A stretch of DNA of 64,000 nucleotides. Origin: Sorghum bicolor. Its lineage: Eukaryota; Streptophyta; Magnoliopsida; Poales; Poaceae. Where the stretch lies: NCBI RefSeq assembly GCF_000003195.3, contig NC_012874.2, forward strand, positions 56,515,797 to 56,579,796. Direction: 5' to 3'. The notes under the pieces are model-generated. The model ran no database searches, was not told where the DNA came from, and worked only from the letters and a program-made list of their open reading frames with translations. The position numbers and the translations under genes are program-made. Of the stretch, positions 41,485-53,464 are shown piece by piece; positions within the stretch are counted from its first letter, which is position 1, and each line of letters begins with the position of its first letter.

Positions 41485-42232
41485 TGAAAGGATCAAGATG
41501 CCCAAGAGGGGGTGAATTGGGCTTCTCTAAAAATTTAAGCAACCTACAAGATCTAATTCAACCCCTTGTGCCTAAGTGTGTTGTAGAGAGCTACCGGATA
41601 AATGTTTTGCAACCTAGTTCCAATCCTATTCTAGCATGGCAACTGTAGGAATGTAAAATGCTCAAAGTAAATGCTAGAATGTAAAAGAATGAGGGAAAGA
41701 AGAACGCAATGATGTTTTGTCGAGGTATCGGAGAGTTGCCACTCTCCACTAGTCCTTGTTGGAGCACCTGTGCAAGGGTCTTGCTCCCCCTTGGTCCACG
41801 CAATGACCAAGTGCTCTCTACGGGCTGATTCTTTGACACTCCGTCATGGTGAATCACCCAAAATCACTCACAAGCTTGACACAAGCCACCCATAAGAACT
41901 CCGGGCAGTCTTCGTGCCTCCAATCACCACCGAACCATCTAGGTGATGGCGATCACCAAGAGTAACAAGCAAAGAACTCTCACTTGACCTAAACAAGGCT
42001 CTAGAGAGTGGTGGATGCACACTTGAACTCTTGGAACTCAACTAGAGAAGGATTCACTCAAGAAATCACTCAATTCTCCATCCTCTCTAGACTCTTGCTT
42101 CTCTCTTGCACCACAAGGTGTTTCTCAGCTGATCAAATGGGCAAGAGACCTCCCATGGATGAGGTAAAGGAGTATAAATACCCCCCATCATGTCCAAGGG
42201 TTGGCCACTCGAATTCCTCAGAAAGCAGGAGC
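41485..42232 (-). repeat. 3' LTR of Sirevirus, left 748 bp only
   Basis: Aligns closely with 61745-62485 (tgaaag…atcaagatgcccaag to aattcctc). It ends abruptly at the solo LTR starting at 42233. The homologue of 62486-63298 is missing from this side. Confidence 0.88.
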
Positions 42233-43863
42233 TGTTGACGGTCCTTAAGTATCAAATTTAATTATAAAATAAACAAAGAAAAGGATCCAAATGAAATCAA
42301 CATCCAGACTTAGGGTTTTATCTGACAGAATTCTACGAGTTTTGGTGTTTGTCTATTTCTGCAGGGGGTTACCAGGAAATACAGAAGAAAGGCCCACACG
42401 TCGGGATTACATAGAGATACTAACGTGCCGCGCAATTATCTTACATCTAGAAGACTCCAGAAGCCACGGGAACGAAGCGGAGGCAGAACGGGGCCTGGCC
42501 TAGGGCGCCCGCCCCCTGCTGGAGTCCAATCAGGACTCTCTTTCGGGATTACGCTCCACCGACCTAAAGGATCAAGGATAACCGTTCAATCAATGTCGGT
42601 TTAATCCGATGGCCCATATTCACTTGGAAGGACTATAAAACCAGACCCCCTGGCCCTTAGAGGAGAGGACCTCTCAACCCTAATTCATTATTCATCAAGG
42701 CAGAACAAGCCTCTAATCAAGCCTAGAGCCACCACATCAATTAGATATCTAGATTAGCATAGCTACATAGGATTAGAACTAGAAGGAGTCAATCTTTGAT
42801 TGGTTTCCGGATCTGTCAAGAGGATTCTTGGTAATTCTCTATTGTTCTTCAATTGTTCATCTTTGTTCTTCGATATTATGAATATGACTTTGTTCTACTT
42901 CAATATATTGATTATGACTTTGCTCTACTTGTTTATATTCGCAATTATATTTTTCTTAGTTTATCATAGTTATATACTTGGCTTAGTTACATTGGAATTG
43001 TATACATGTTTAGGATCATATAGCGTTTATCCATCGGATCCATGGGTAAATGATAGATATTGTGTAGGCGTGGTGCTTATACCGTATTTATCTGCGATTG
43101 TACCCTATATGCCAGATCGCGGGGTAGTTCGTGGTAGTGACAGCTCCATTGATTCATATATATTCCCCCTCTCGTGTATTGGGCTGGCAGAGCAACATTA
43201 TTACAGGGGAGTGATTACGATGTTTCTCATATTCCTTGATAATATCACTATGCATGGGCGTAGTCGTGTCTCGCAATGATTGCAAAGTATAATTGCACTA
43301 ACTATGATATGCTAGACTGTATAGTTAAGAATAACTTAGGAAATATTCTTGTAATTCGTCCTAATTCCATGCTAATGACTAGCTAGAATATCTAATTGAG
43401 GTGCTTATCGTATTTATATGTGGCTAAGTTATGCTGATCAGATTAATTATCTTTGTCACTATTCATTACTTTATATATCCTTTATGTGACACTTATCCCT
43501 TTATGAAAGAGTTAGATAAATGTTCTCAATTATACATGCAATGATAGATACTCAATCTTATATTCCATTCTATAATCAACATTGATGGTTACTAATCCTT
43601 TCCCAGTGGTAAAAATATAAATAACGATACCTAGAATACTTTCCGGTTAAAATGCTACATCATATTAATCTGTGCGCTTGCACATCCCATTTGTTATTTA
43701 TTTAGATGAGCAATTGCATATTTCAATACCGCATCTCTCATGTCATGCTGGGGATGACAACTTGGCTTAAGTGGTATGAGGGATAGGTTTGGCATTTTTG
43801 GCGCCGTTATCAGAATTAGAAAACTAAGTCTACTTTTGGTAATGACGTTAAGAATACCCAACA
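42233..43863 (+). repeat. Solo LTR, Athila-like gypsy type
   Basis: 1,631 bp, tgttgacgg…cccaaca. A plus-strand TATA (actataaaacc) at about 42634-42644 shows plus orientation. The last 80 bases (catttttggcgccgttatcag…gacgttaagaat) have the same layout as the end of the Athila-like LTRs at 51699 and 58912 in reverse, including an internal ggcgcc. No PBS follows and no PPT precedes it. Flanks ggagc and atcgt do not match, so there is no target duplication. Confidence 0.72.
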
Positions 43864-45810
43864 ATCGTTACCATGAGCGCTGCCATCAGAGCTCTCTGCT
43901 GGGCATGGAAAGCTAGTAGTTGCTCCTGGAAAGAGAGTAGCTGTCTCTAGAGCTCGTCTTGCCTGGCCTGCATGGCTGCATTGACAACAGCCTGCTCTCT
44001 GTCACGTCGTGCCTACTCCTCATCTACTCTCTGCTAGTCGCTCTCAAGCCTTCAAGAATAGCAAGCAAGGCTGAGTCAGTAGCAGAAGAGGAACCACCAG
44101 CCTCGTGGTCGTGCTGCCTCAGAGGAAGATCTAAAATAGGAAGCTGATAATCATCATCTAAGCTATCAGTAGCAAAGTCAAACTCCTCCTCGGCCTCTAC
44201 ATTAGCCACTAAACCTATAGCCACGTCCTGCTCCTCCTCTGTCTCTGGAACAACTCCTAAACTGTGTCTAGCTCTAGGAGAAGCTGGTGGAGCTCTGCCA
44301 CATGGTGCTTGAGGGGTGCTGGAGCTTGGAGGACCACGTGAGTCCTCATCATCTGCCTCGGATCGTAGTGAGGAAACATCGTCACTGTCTCACTCAGCTC
44401 GCTCTGAATATGGGGTGGAAGAGGATCTGCCTGAGCACGAAGAATGAGATAAGTCAGCCAGTGAGCATACGGTAGTTGATGAGGACCCCTGAACCCCTCA
44501 CCTATGGTATCCTCAATCTCTGACACGATCCAGTCCCATATGTCGAACTCCCTCTGAGCCACTAGGTGAGCAATTAGCCACTGCTGAATCCTGGTAAATC
44601 CATCACAATATCTAGGCCTCGGCAGAAGAGTCTACCTCAACACAAAGTCCAAGATATGAGCTGGACAAGTAAGACCTCCAACTGAGCAGCTTGAGCCCTC
44701 TATGAAAGGCTAGCAAAAGTACGGGGAGATAAAGTCCACAAGAGGAAGCTCGCCACCGTGAGGATGACATGGGGGCTCGTAACCAGCATAGCATAGCTCG
44801 TTGATCTTGATGACATAGGCAGTCAGACCCCAAGTCTCTCTGACACGCTGAGCTATCACTCTACAGTCAGTGCCTGCCAGTGCATAGTGGATGTTGCTGT
44901 GATTGGGTGCAACCCACACTGAAGCATAGAACTCATGTATCCACTCCTCCACGTAGGTGCCTAGCAAAGCAAGGAGCCCAGCAAGCCCTCGTAGATAGCT
45001 CAAGTAGGGCCTAATGTCCTGACCAATGACGTTGCCTAGCACCTCAAGATCCAGAACCCTCTACTCTCTGAACTGAGCCTAATTATGGACATATGCCATG
45101 TACATGTCCTCCTGAACCATAGTGTAGAACCTGGCATGTGCCCTTTGATCCCTGGTAGCTGGAAACCATGTGGGGAATGGTGCAAACCTGAGCTCCTAGA
45201 TTTCACGAGTAGGTGCTCTGGTGTAGTCTTGTGAATCCTGGCTGGTGCTAGAGCCAGAGCAGGTGTGGAGCGAGCAGGTGTAGACGACTGATGCTGTGTA
45301 CCAGACCTAGAGGCAGCTTGGGTACGAGCGTGAGTCGACCTAAGAAGGGGCTGCTCCTCTGGCTGAGTCTCTGTCTCTTTCTCTGCCTGTGCCTCTACCT
45401 CTGCCTGTACCTCTCTCTCCTCCTGGGCTGGATATCTAACATCTATCCTGGCCTACCGGCCACCAAGCATGATAGTGTAAGGTGGAGATCCATGCAACTG
45501 CTCTGCGTGAAGAACTGCATGCCTCTGGGTGGTCGTGAGCTCGGATCCAATCTAATGTGAGCCCGAACAACCACCCACCTCTGCGGCGTCTACTGCTGCT
45601 GCCACTGCTCTAGCAACCTCTGCCTCATGGTTGCTAGCCTTCCTCTTCTTGGCTAGCACCTTCTTCACCTTGCCCTTCTCTGCAGCTATGAGTCGATGGG
45701 GTCTGTCGTCTCCCCCGTCACCCCTAGGAGTGCCACAACTGCCGCTTGTCGGATCATAGATGTTCTTGCAATGTGCAATTACAAGAGTCCCACAAACACA
45801 AGCTATCAAC
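43864..45810 (-). pseudogene. Decayed retroelement ORF, 'putative plant transposon protein' type
   Basis: The minus strand carries a broken protein in several pieces: about 45810-45552 (basic, alanine-rich), 45230-44700 (FYTMVQEDMYMAYVHN, then YVEEWIHEFYASVWV, then YEPPCHPHGGELPLVDFI) and 44650-44024 (RIQQWLIAHL, EFDIWDWIVSEIEDTI). The order and wording resemble the putative plant transposon protein domain carried by some grass LTR elements. At least six stops or shifts are present. The right neighbour (45811-46931) looks LTR-like, so this could be the first ORF of a minus-strand element whose left part was lost at the solo-LTR junction. Confidence 0.5.
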
Positions 45811-46931
45811 TACTCAAGAAGGTGGTGAACTGACACTCAAGAGGCTTGGCCTCAATCCGTACTCGCGGGCTTGGCCCCGAGTTCGACTGACACTGTCAAC
45901 CTGTGACTCAACCGCTGCAAGAGATGGAAAGGATAGGATATACATAAGCAAACATAATATCTAGAGGAGAGAAACCCTAATGGAAGCAAGCAGTAGTTAA
46001 GAAACTAGATGAAAACGGCTTACTATCTTAGATGAGACGTGTTCCAGATGATTGGACAAGATCGGAATCCACTGGAGAACACGGATCGACACTCCAAGGT
46101 GCTACAAAGATGAAACGCACGAGAACATTGTCAAAAATGGCGTTCCAGTCCGTTCAGGCATTAAACCAAACACCTTGAGTGCAGAGTTTAGATAACTCAC
46201 CCTAAAACCTACTCCACACTAGGAGGAGAAGCTCCTGGGTGCAAAGGATGGAGAAGAAGGCCTGGGAGAGAATCTAGCATCAGAGAGAGGGAAACTGTCG
46301 AATGAAGCAGGTTTCACAGCGGCGTAGAAGTCGACGGTGGCTACGGCACTGCCAAACACGGCGAGATCGTGTTGGAGAAGAAACTGTTGGAGAACAAACA
46401 TGCTGAGCCTCAAGCTTTATATCACGTTCACGGGGGCACCAGACGCGCTTTAGTTGGCACCGGATGCATCTAGTGCCCACCGGACTCGTGCGCAGAGAGT
46501 TTAAAAACTCTGCACGAGCATCGGACGCAGGCCACTGGACGCTCGCATAGCGACCGGTGCTGCGAGGCACGCACAGGAGACCACCAGACGCACCACACCG
46601 AACGCGCTCAGGGCACTATGCGCGGGTCCAGTGAATGTTGTACAGGAGATACAACACACCAGATGCATAGAGGGTGCGTCCTAGCCCTAGAAATTCAACA
46701 AAATTTCGTGCGACTTTCACCGAACCAAGTTCTAACGAGAAGAAGACTCAAATAAGCACCAATTGGAACTAATATGAGTGACCTCGCTCAAACCCTCAAT
46801 TTTTCATAAATATTTAGCCATAGGCTTAATAGTTTTTATGAAAATAGTCGAATGAGAGCACCAAGGAGACATTGTGTCGCCATAAAGCTAGGGGTCAAAA
46901 TCAAGATGAGCTTTGAATGCTCCCCCTATCA
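45811..46931 (-). repeat. LTR-like block of unassigned element
   Basis: Has a minus-strand TATA (gatataaagc, 46414-46423), a cluster of caccggacgc / gcgtccggtg-like palindromes (46440-46690) and a PPT-like gatagggggagca at its right end (46919-46931), all typical of Sirevirus 3' LTRs. It does not align with the 5' LTR at 61745-63298. Ends are not defined. Confidence 0.4.
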
Positions 46932-47191
46932 ATGGATGAACAAAGTGGATGCTCAAAGCTAACCAAAAAGAAATGACAAAACAACAATCATGCATATGAT
47001 ATGTAATGCAATGAAATATTTGAAAGTAAACTAATGCTTGTCAAGTTTGATCCAAGGTTAAGCTTTTTCACACACACATGGGGGTTATCTTAACCATGTT
47101 AGACAAGCCCTACACACAATCTTTTTGGATTTTTATTTTTAGTATGCATGAGATGCAAAACAAAAGCTATTTACAAGAACAACACACAACT
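46932..47191. other. Non-coding DNA downstream of Sirevirus pol
   Basis: 260 bases, AT-rich, with no ORF. It lies between the RNase H stop and the PPT-like tract. Confidence 0.5.
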
Positions 47192-48624
47192 TCATTTTTT
47201 TGTGAAGTTAGAGAGATCAAGCACATTTAACTCATTTATCAACATACAAAACCTAGCTTTATCTATGGGTTTTGTGAAGATATCCACCAATTGATTTTTC
47301 ATCCCCACATTCTCTAGAGATATGTCACCTTTAGCAACGTGATCCCTAAGGAAGTGATGACGGATGTCAATGTGCTTAGTGCGGGTGTGTTGAACTAGAT
47401 TATTAGCAAGTTTTATGGAACTTTCATTGTCACACAACAAAGGTACTTTATCTAGAACTACTCCATAGTCTAGCAAAATTTGTTTCATGTATAGTATTTG
47501 TGCACAAAAGCACTGGCGGCAATGTATTCCGCCTCGGCCATTGACAAGGCAACACTATTTTGTTTCTTTGACATCCAAGAGACAAGTGATCTACCTAGGA
47601 AGTGGCACCCTCCGGATGTGCTTTTTCTATCAATGCGGCACCCGGCGTAATCCGAATTGGAATAGCCTACAAGTTGGAATCTTTCACCTTTGGGATACCA
47701 CAAGCCTAGATAGGGTGTGTATTTTAGATACCTAAGAATTCTCTTGATGGTAATCAAGTGAGATTCCATAGGCATAGCTTGATATCTAGCACACATACAC
47801 ACACTAAACATGATATCTGGCCTAGATGCAGTGAGGTAAAGTAAACAACCTATCATGGAGCGAAAGAGAGTTTTGTCAAGTCGGTTACCTCCATTTGCTT
47901 GACTTGAAACCTGAGGAAGAAGGATAGATCACCAATCATGGACATCTCAAACTCCTTGGACATCAAATCACCAAACTCTTTACAAAACTCTTCATTAGTG
48001 GAGCCAAAAAATAATATCATCAACATAAACTTGGCAAATGAAGATTTCCCCGTTCATTTTCTTGGTGAAGAGTGTTGTGTCAACTTTCCTTATCTTGAAG
48101 CCCTTCTCAATGAGGAAGTCCCTAAGCCTCTCATACTAAGCTCTAGGAGCTTGTTTGAGACCATAGAGAGCCTTGGACAACCGGTAGACATGCTTGGGGT
48201 ACCTAGGGTCTTTAAAACCGTGGGGTTGCTCAGCATAGACAAGCTCATTAGTGTAACCATTTTAAAAAGCACTTTTCACATCCATTTGAAACAATTTAAT
48301 GTCATGGCTAGAAGCATATACAAGTAGGATACGGATAGCTTCAAGTCTTGCTACTGGTGCATAGGTTTCACCAAAATCAAGACCCTCCACTTGTGAAAAG
48401 CCTTTTGCCATGAGCCTTGCCTTGTTGCGCACTAGCTTGCCTTGATCATCTTTCTTGTTCCGGAAGACCCACTTTGTTCCAATCACTCTTGCATCTTTGG
48501 GTCGCTCTTCAAGTGTCCATACTTGATTGCGACAGAGGTTGTTCAACTCCTCTTGCATAGCAATGATCCAATCCGCATCCCAAAGAGCTTCCTTTATGGT
48601 TTTGGGTTCATCTTCAAGAGACAT
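47192..48624 (-). pseudogene. Sirevirus reverse transcriptase and RNase H
   Basis: Minus strand. The RT N-terminal part (EALWDADWIIAMQEELNNL, TKWVFRNKKDDQG, ETYAPVARLEAIRILL) is open from 48624 to 48262. The palm motif YVDDIIF is at about 48018-48038, just before a one-base T insertion that shifts the frame. The copia C-terminal domain and RNase H (MIGCLLYLTASRPDIMFSVC, SDYAGCRIDRKSTSGGCHFL, ALSMAEAEYIAAS) occupy 47856-47485, and the tail 47488-47192 lies in a further frame (HIDIRHHFLRD, LVDIFTKP). Copia order (integrase before RT) is clear. At least three frameshifts make it inactive. Confidence 0.9.
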
Positions 48625-48699
48625 AAAAGCGTGTTGTTCAATAAATAAAGCATGTCTAGAGCGTGTAGTAACCCATGTGATGGACTCCCAATGATGAGG

Positions 48700-50093
48700 T
48701 CTTAAGAGTGATCTTGGAGAAGATGTGATGTTCTTCTTGGCGCCACTTGAGGGGTCGCTTGGGGAGCATCAACATCTTGAGCTTGTGCCACGGCTTGCTC
48801 ATGAGTGACTTGGGTGTCTTCATGAGCATCTCTCACATCTTTGTCATCATCTTGTGGAACATAAGAGGAGGATGGTGGGTCAACGAATTGCACATCATCA
48901 TCCTCTTGTGGCTTGATGTCTCCCACTGGCATGTACTTCATGGCATCCCTCAATCGTTCACCACCTACATCATCAAGATTATCACTTTCTCCTTGAGAGC
49001 CAATAGTTTCATCAAATTCAACATCAAATGTTTCTTCAACCATGTTTGTGGTCTGGTTAAAGACCCTATAAGCCTTGGACTTTGATGAATAGCCAACCAA
49101 GTAGCCAATGTCACATCTTCTTCGGTACTTGCCAAAGTGTTGGCGCTTCTTGTAAATATAGCATTTGCACCCAAATCCTCTAAAGAATGAGACATCGGGC
49201 TTCTTCCCATTGAGCAACTCATATGGTGTCTTCTCTAGGAATTTATGAGGAAAGAGCTAGTTTGATGCATAGCATGCGGTGTTGACTGCCTCGGCCCACA
49301 TCTTCTCTAAAGTCTTGTACTCATCAAGCATAGTTCTTGCCAAGGTGATCAATGTCTGGTTCTTTCTTTCTACTACCCCATTTTGTTGTGGTGTGTATGT
49401 TGAGGAGAACTCATGTTTGATTCCAACTTCATTACAATATTTTTCAATGTTGGTGTTGTCAGACTCTTTCCCATTGTCACTCCTTATTTCCTTGATCTTG
49501 ACATCACATTGATTTGGGGCATTCTTTGCAAACTTCTTGAATATTGATGCAACTTTGGCCTTGTCTTGCAAAAAGAATGTCCAAGTGTACCGTGAGTAGT
49601 CATCCACTATGACCAAATAATATTTGTTGCCACCAAGACTAGCATATGTGGTTGGTCCAAACAAATCCATGTGTAATAGCTCTAGCACTCTTGAAGTAGA
49701 TAGATAGGCCTTGGTTGGATGAGTGTTTGCCACTTGCTTACCGGCTTGACATGCACTACATAATTTGTCCTTCTCAAATGTCACATCCTTCAACTCTCTA
49801 ATCAATTCTTTCTTCATCAACTTCTTCAGTGTGCCCATTGCAACATGTGCTAACCTTCTATGCCATAACCACCCAAGTGAAGTCTTGGTGAATAAGCAAG
49901 TCTTGATGTCAACTTCATCTGAGGAGAAATCAACTAGATATAAGTTGTTGTGCCGGAAGCCTTTGAATACCATCTCATTGTCATCCTCCTTGGTCACTAT
50001 CACTTCTTTCTTGTTGAATAGGCATTGGAAGCCAAGATCACAAAGTTGTCCAACCGAAAGCAAGTTGAAGCTTAATGAAGACACATAGAGCAC
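48700..50093 (-). pseudogene. Sirevirus integrase
   Basis: Minus strand. Pre-integrase zinc finger (HRRLAHV…CSACQAGKQ), then the DDE core: D in LLHMDLFGP, D in IRSDNGKE and E in NGVVERKNQ. The frame is open from 50093 to a TAG at 49257-49259 and continues in the same frame to about 48702 with the C-terminal chromodomain-less extension (KPDVSFFRGFGCKC, then acidic DVQFVDPPSSS). It is joined to the protease region upstream by a frameshift at about 50140. Confidence 0.9.
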
Positions 50094-50307
50094 ATTGGTG
50101 ATGGAGTTGTCATTTGATATAGCAATCTTTCCTAGACACTTGACACCTTGCCTTTTGAATTGTCACCAAATGTGATCTTCTCTTGATTATCTACATCTTC
50201 ATCAAGTGAGGTGAACATCTGGGGATCTTCAGTCATATGTTGAGTGCAACCACTATCAATTACCTAATGTGATCCACCGGTCTTGTAGTTCACCTACACA
50301 CAAGAGA
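50094..50307 (-). pseudogene. Sirevirus protease remnant
   Basis: Short aspartic-protease region with IDSGCTQHMT active site at about 50240-50275 on the minus strand, followed by DEDVDNQEKITFGDNSKGK. A TAG replaces the tryptophan codon just before the motif, and a one-base change shifts the frame before the integrase. Both disable the polyprotein. Confidence 0.82.
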
Positions 50308-51693
50308 TCAAGCTTGAGTTTTGGGGACCCACATTTGCTTAGGGACCTTAACCTTCTCAACTAGTTGCTTTGGCACACAAATCTTCTTTGGCCTTTGCTT
50401 GTTGGGCAGCCCCATGAAGCTAACCTTGACCTTGCCACTCTTGTCTTGCCTTACAATGTAGTGAGCATTGAAAGCAAATGGTCTTGCATGCTTGGGAAAA
50501 GGAGGTGGTAGTGGTGCCTCACACTCATGAGCAAAGTGTCCCTCTTGTCCACACTCAAAGAATCTCTTTGGCTTGGGCTTGCTTGGTTGACCATGAATTG
50601 CTTGTGATTTGATAAGCTTGCTTTGTTGACCTTTGTAGCCAATTCCACTCTTGTCCATCTCCATGACAGTGTTCATGAAAAGCTCACTTTGTAGGTCCTT
50701 CCCTCTAGTGAACTTGGCTAACCCTTTGGTGAGGTCCTCCTTCTCAATCTTGAGCTTGTTGTTCTCTTGAGTTAGCCTCTTGATGATTGGGTCATTCTTG
50801 CTTTCTAACACTTCCAAGATGAAGGACTGATCTTCTTCTTGCTTGTCATACAATAAACCAAGCTTGAGATATTGATTTTCTTCTTTGAGCTTCTTGATCT
50901 CATAAGGAAGGTCCTTGTCTTGATCAAGTGACTCAATCACCACGGTGTTGTGCTTGGATTGCTCTTGCAATTCTTTCTAGAGCTTCTCATTCTCACACTT
51001 GATCTTTGCATTTTCTTCCTTGATCATGATAGTGTCCTCATAGCTCTCGGCCACTACCACATTCTTGCCTTTGCAACCAACACATTTGCTAATGCTCTCA
51101 ACAAGTAAGTCATCACAAGTTGTGGCTACATCAAGCTTAGCAACATGGTTAGTAGCAACATGTGCTTCATTAATAGCAAGATCATAAGCTATCTCAAGGT
51201 TGTCATTGTTAGCTTTTAGAGAGATGAACTCTTCCTTCAAAGCTCTATGTCTACTAATAAGCTCATCATGCACACTCTCAAGTTTATCATGTTTATCTTT
51301 GAGCTCTTTTAGAGACAGTTTGAGCTCCTTGAGCTTAGTGGTCATGATCTCATTTTGGACTCTAAGCTCATCACTAGATTTAAGCTTTGCAAGAAGAGAT
51401 TCATTTTCATTCTCTAGCTTATTATTTTCATTTCCAGCCTTTCTTATGATTTTGTGAATTTGTTAAGCAAGTGTACAAGTTCATCATAAGAAGGTTACTC
51501 AAATTCACTTTCACTCTCACTACTCTCATCCTCACTTTGTACCTTCCGGTCTTACTTAGCCATGAGGCATAGGTGTGTAGAGGATGAAGATGGTGGAGAG
51601 GATGATTGTGGTGGAGCATCGATGGCAATGGCGACAACCTTTTCATCATGACTTTCATTGCCGGAGGAGTCACCACTTGAGCTTTTAATATCG
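50308..51693 (-). pseudogene. Sirevirus gag, C-terminal part
   Basis: Continues the gag at 60644-61692 across the Athila-like insertion. The first part (51693-51430) is broken by stops and shifts. It is followed by coiled-coil segments (51345-50977 and 50970-50600) rich in leucine, lysine and glutamate, and a zinc-knuckle relic ECGQEGHFAHEC in which the first cysteine is replaced by phenylalanine. The tail is basic and lysine/proline-rich. Long coiled coils in gag are usual for Sireviruses. Confidence 0.83.
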
Positions 51694-51698
51694 GTGAG
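51694..51698. repeat. Target-site duplication gtgag, left copy
   Basis: Right copy at 60639-60643. Removing one copy and the element rejoins the gag (GDWLT|DIKSSSG). Confidence 0.92.
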
Positions 51699-53452
51699 TG
51701 TTGGCATTTCTTAGCGTCATTACTAAAGATAGACTATAAATCCATCATTAGCAATGGCACCAGAAATGTTGGGTGTTGGTATACTATAACTATCGTTACG
51801 TCAGAGAGATAACCCAAGGCCTTTAACGGCGCCGGCCTTAGCAGTGCAGTCTGGTAACAATAATTAGGAATGCCGGATTGGCCATCCTAATCATCCTTAC
51901 TTACGATATGCAAAGCTATAGCACAGCGCCAGATAAATGCACAGAGTTTATAATCTGAAGTAACGGTACTTAGGTGCGCCAATCAATAGTTCATGAATAT
52001 AAAGAATAAAACTGCAAGCGAACATAACTGTCATTGTAGCATTTCAACCCATGAGTATTCAAGGTTTATCGTATTTAATCCCGTAGGAGGCCGTAACAAT
52101 TGCATCTAGCTTGGTTTGTAGCATGATCACTTATTGAGATGCATAGGTAGACATAGTCTAATCAAGGGTCATGGCAGACTCTTAAAATATGGATAGTGGA
52201 CACACTCATCGGGGCAACCTCAAGGAATAAAGAGAAAATAAGGAAATAAAAGAAATAAAGAAGAACTACTTGAGCCGGCATTGATCTTATATAACTATGC
52301 AAAGAATTGTTAGTAGAACATCTAATCAATATAACTAGAGTTAGAACTAAGTATGAGGTTCTGGGGAGATCCCCGCAACTAGACATCCAGCCAATAGGGA
52401 CTTTACAGAACTCCTACCGGAATACCTGATCATGGGGGAATACCAGGGATGACAGGGCTGTCACTACCCTGCCACCTACCCCTCTACCTGAAAGATACCC
52501 GCGCATCCGCTGATCTCTGCATACCCGAGCACCTCGCCCGTGGAATTGGAAACGCCTCCTAGCCTCCCGGGACCCCAACCCTTCGGATTGACAGGCTTGG
52601 CTAAGAGTGGCCATCACAGCCCAACGAACTGTTACCCCAATCTTAATTCTTTGTCTATTCATACTAATTCGATGAACGATGAAGAACAAGGATGAACACA
52701 TCAAGAACATAGCACAAGAACTAAGAACTAGTTCATATACTATGAACAAGATATGAACACAACTATACTCTAATTCAATTGCATAATCATATAAATAAGA
52801 TAAGAAGTTGCTCATGGAGGAGAACTGAATTGTATTCATACCAAGAAGCTCTAAGATCCTCTAAGGAGACAAGCTCTCTTTGCTAGCTTTGCCTTGCTCT
52901 ACTACTGAATCTAAACTAAAGAACAAGTGTAGAAATGTGAGGTGTATTGCTCCAAATGATGGTGTGTGTGTGTGTGTTGAATGGTGTGGAGCCATCTATT
53001 TAAAGCCCAACAAGGACGGTTCATGGCGATCTAAATTTGGTAGGAGATGAAACTGTCCTATGCATGCCGCCATGCAACCGCGTAAAAAAGGTGGGACCGA
53101 GTTGCCGCCACGGGGGGTGCGCCCGCACCAAGGTGCGGCCGCACCACTGGTGGCCCCCCCTAGCCACCGCCTTTGCATGGTCGGTTCGTCTCTGGGCCCT
53201 GATCCTTCTCGTGGTTACGGATGGATCTAGTTCAGTGTTTTAGTGGGATTTTCCATTTATCTTTGATTTGCGCCTTTTATGAATACGCTTTCTTGAAGTG
53301 CGCTTTCTCGTGTCTTTTGCGCCTTTCCACGTGTCATACCTAAAATTGATATTTGCAACAAAACTTGTGGAAAGGTTAGTTCAAAGCCCTACCATCTATT
53401 TATTTTGTTTATTAAAATGATGTTTATAATTATAAGATAAGGGGTACCAACA
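51699..53452 (-). repeat. 3' LTR of Athila-like element
   Basis: 1,754 bp. Differs from the other LTR by scattered substitutions, a longer (TG)n run at about 52963-52978 and an extra GC-rich palindrome unit at 53116-53131. Short open frames on the minus strand occur in both LTRs but have no recognised motif. Confidence 0.94.
53116..53145. repeat. GC-rich palindromes ggtgcgcccgcacc / ggtgcggccgcacc
   Basis: The second unit (53132-53145) is a perfect 14-bp palindrome; the first (53116-53129) is imperfect. The other LTR keeps only one (60318-60331). A related pair lies internally at 55817-55846. Confidence 0.75.
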
Positions 53453-53464
53453 ACTCCCCCACAA
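53453..53464 (-). promoter_or_regulatory. Polypurine tract of Athila-like element
   Basis: Minus strand tgtgggggagt adjoins the LTR start at 53452. Confidence 0.72.

Noticed and set aside
46219..46570. Short minus-strand open frames around 46219-46570
   Set aside because: They coincide with the GC-palindrome cluster and TATA of the LTR-like block and have no conserved motif.
52414..52839. Minus-strand open frames shared by both Athila-like LTRs (also 59744-60049)
   Set aside because: Similarity is explained by LTR identity. Composition is not coding-like and the length differs between copies.
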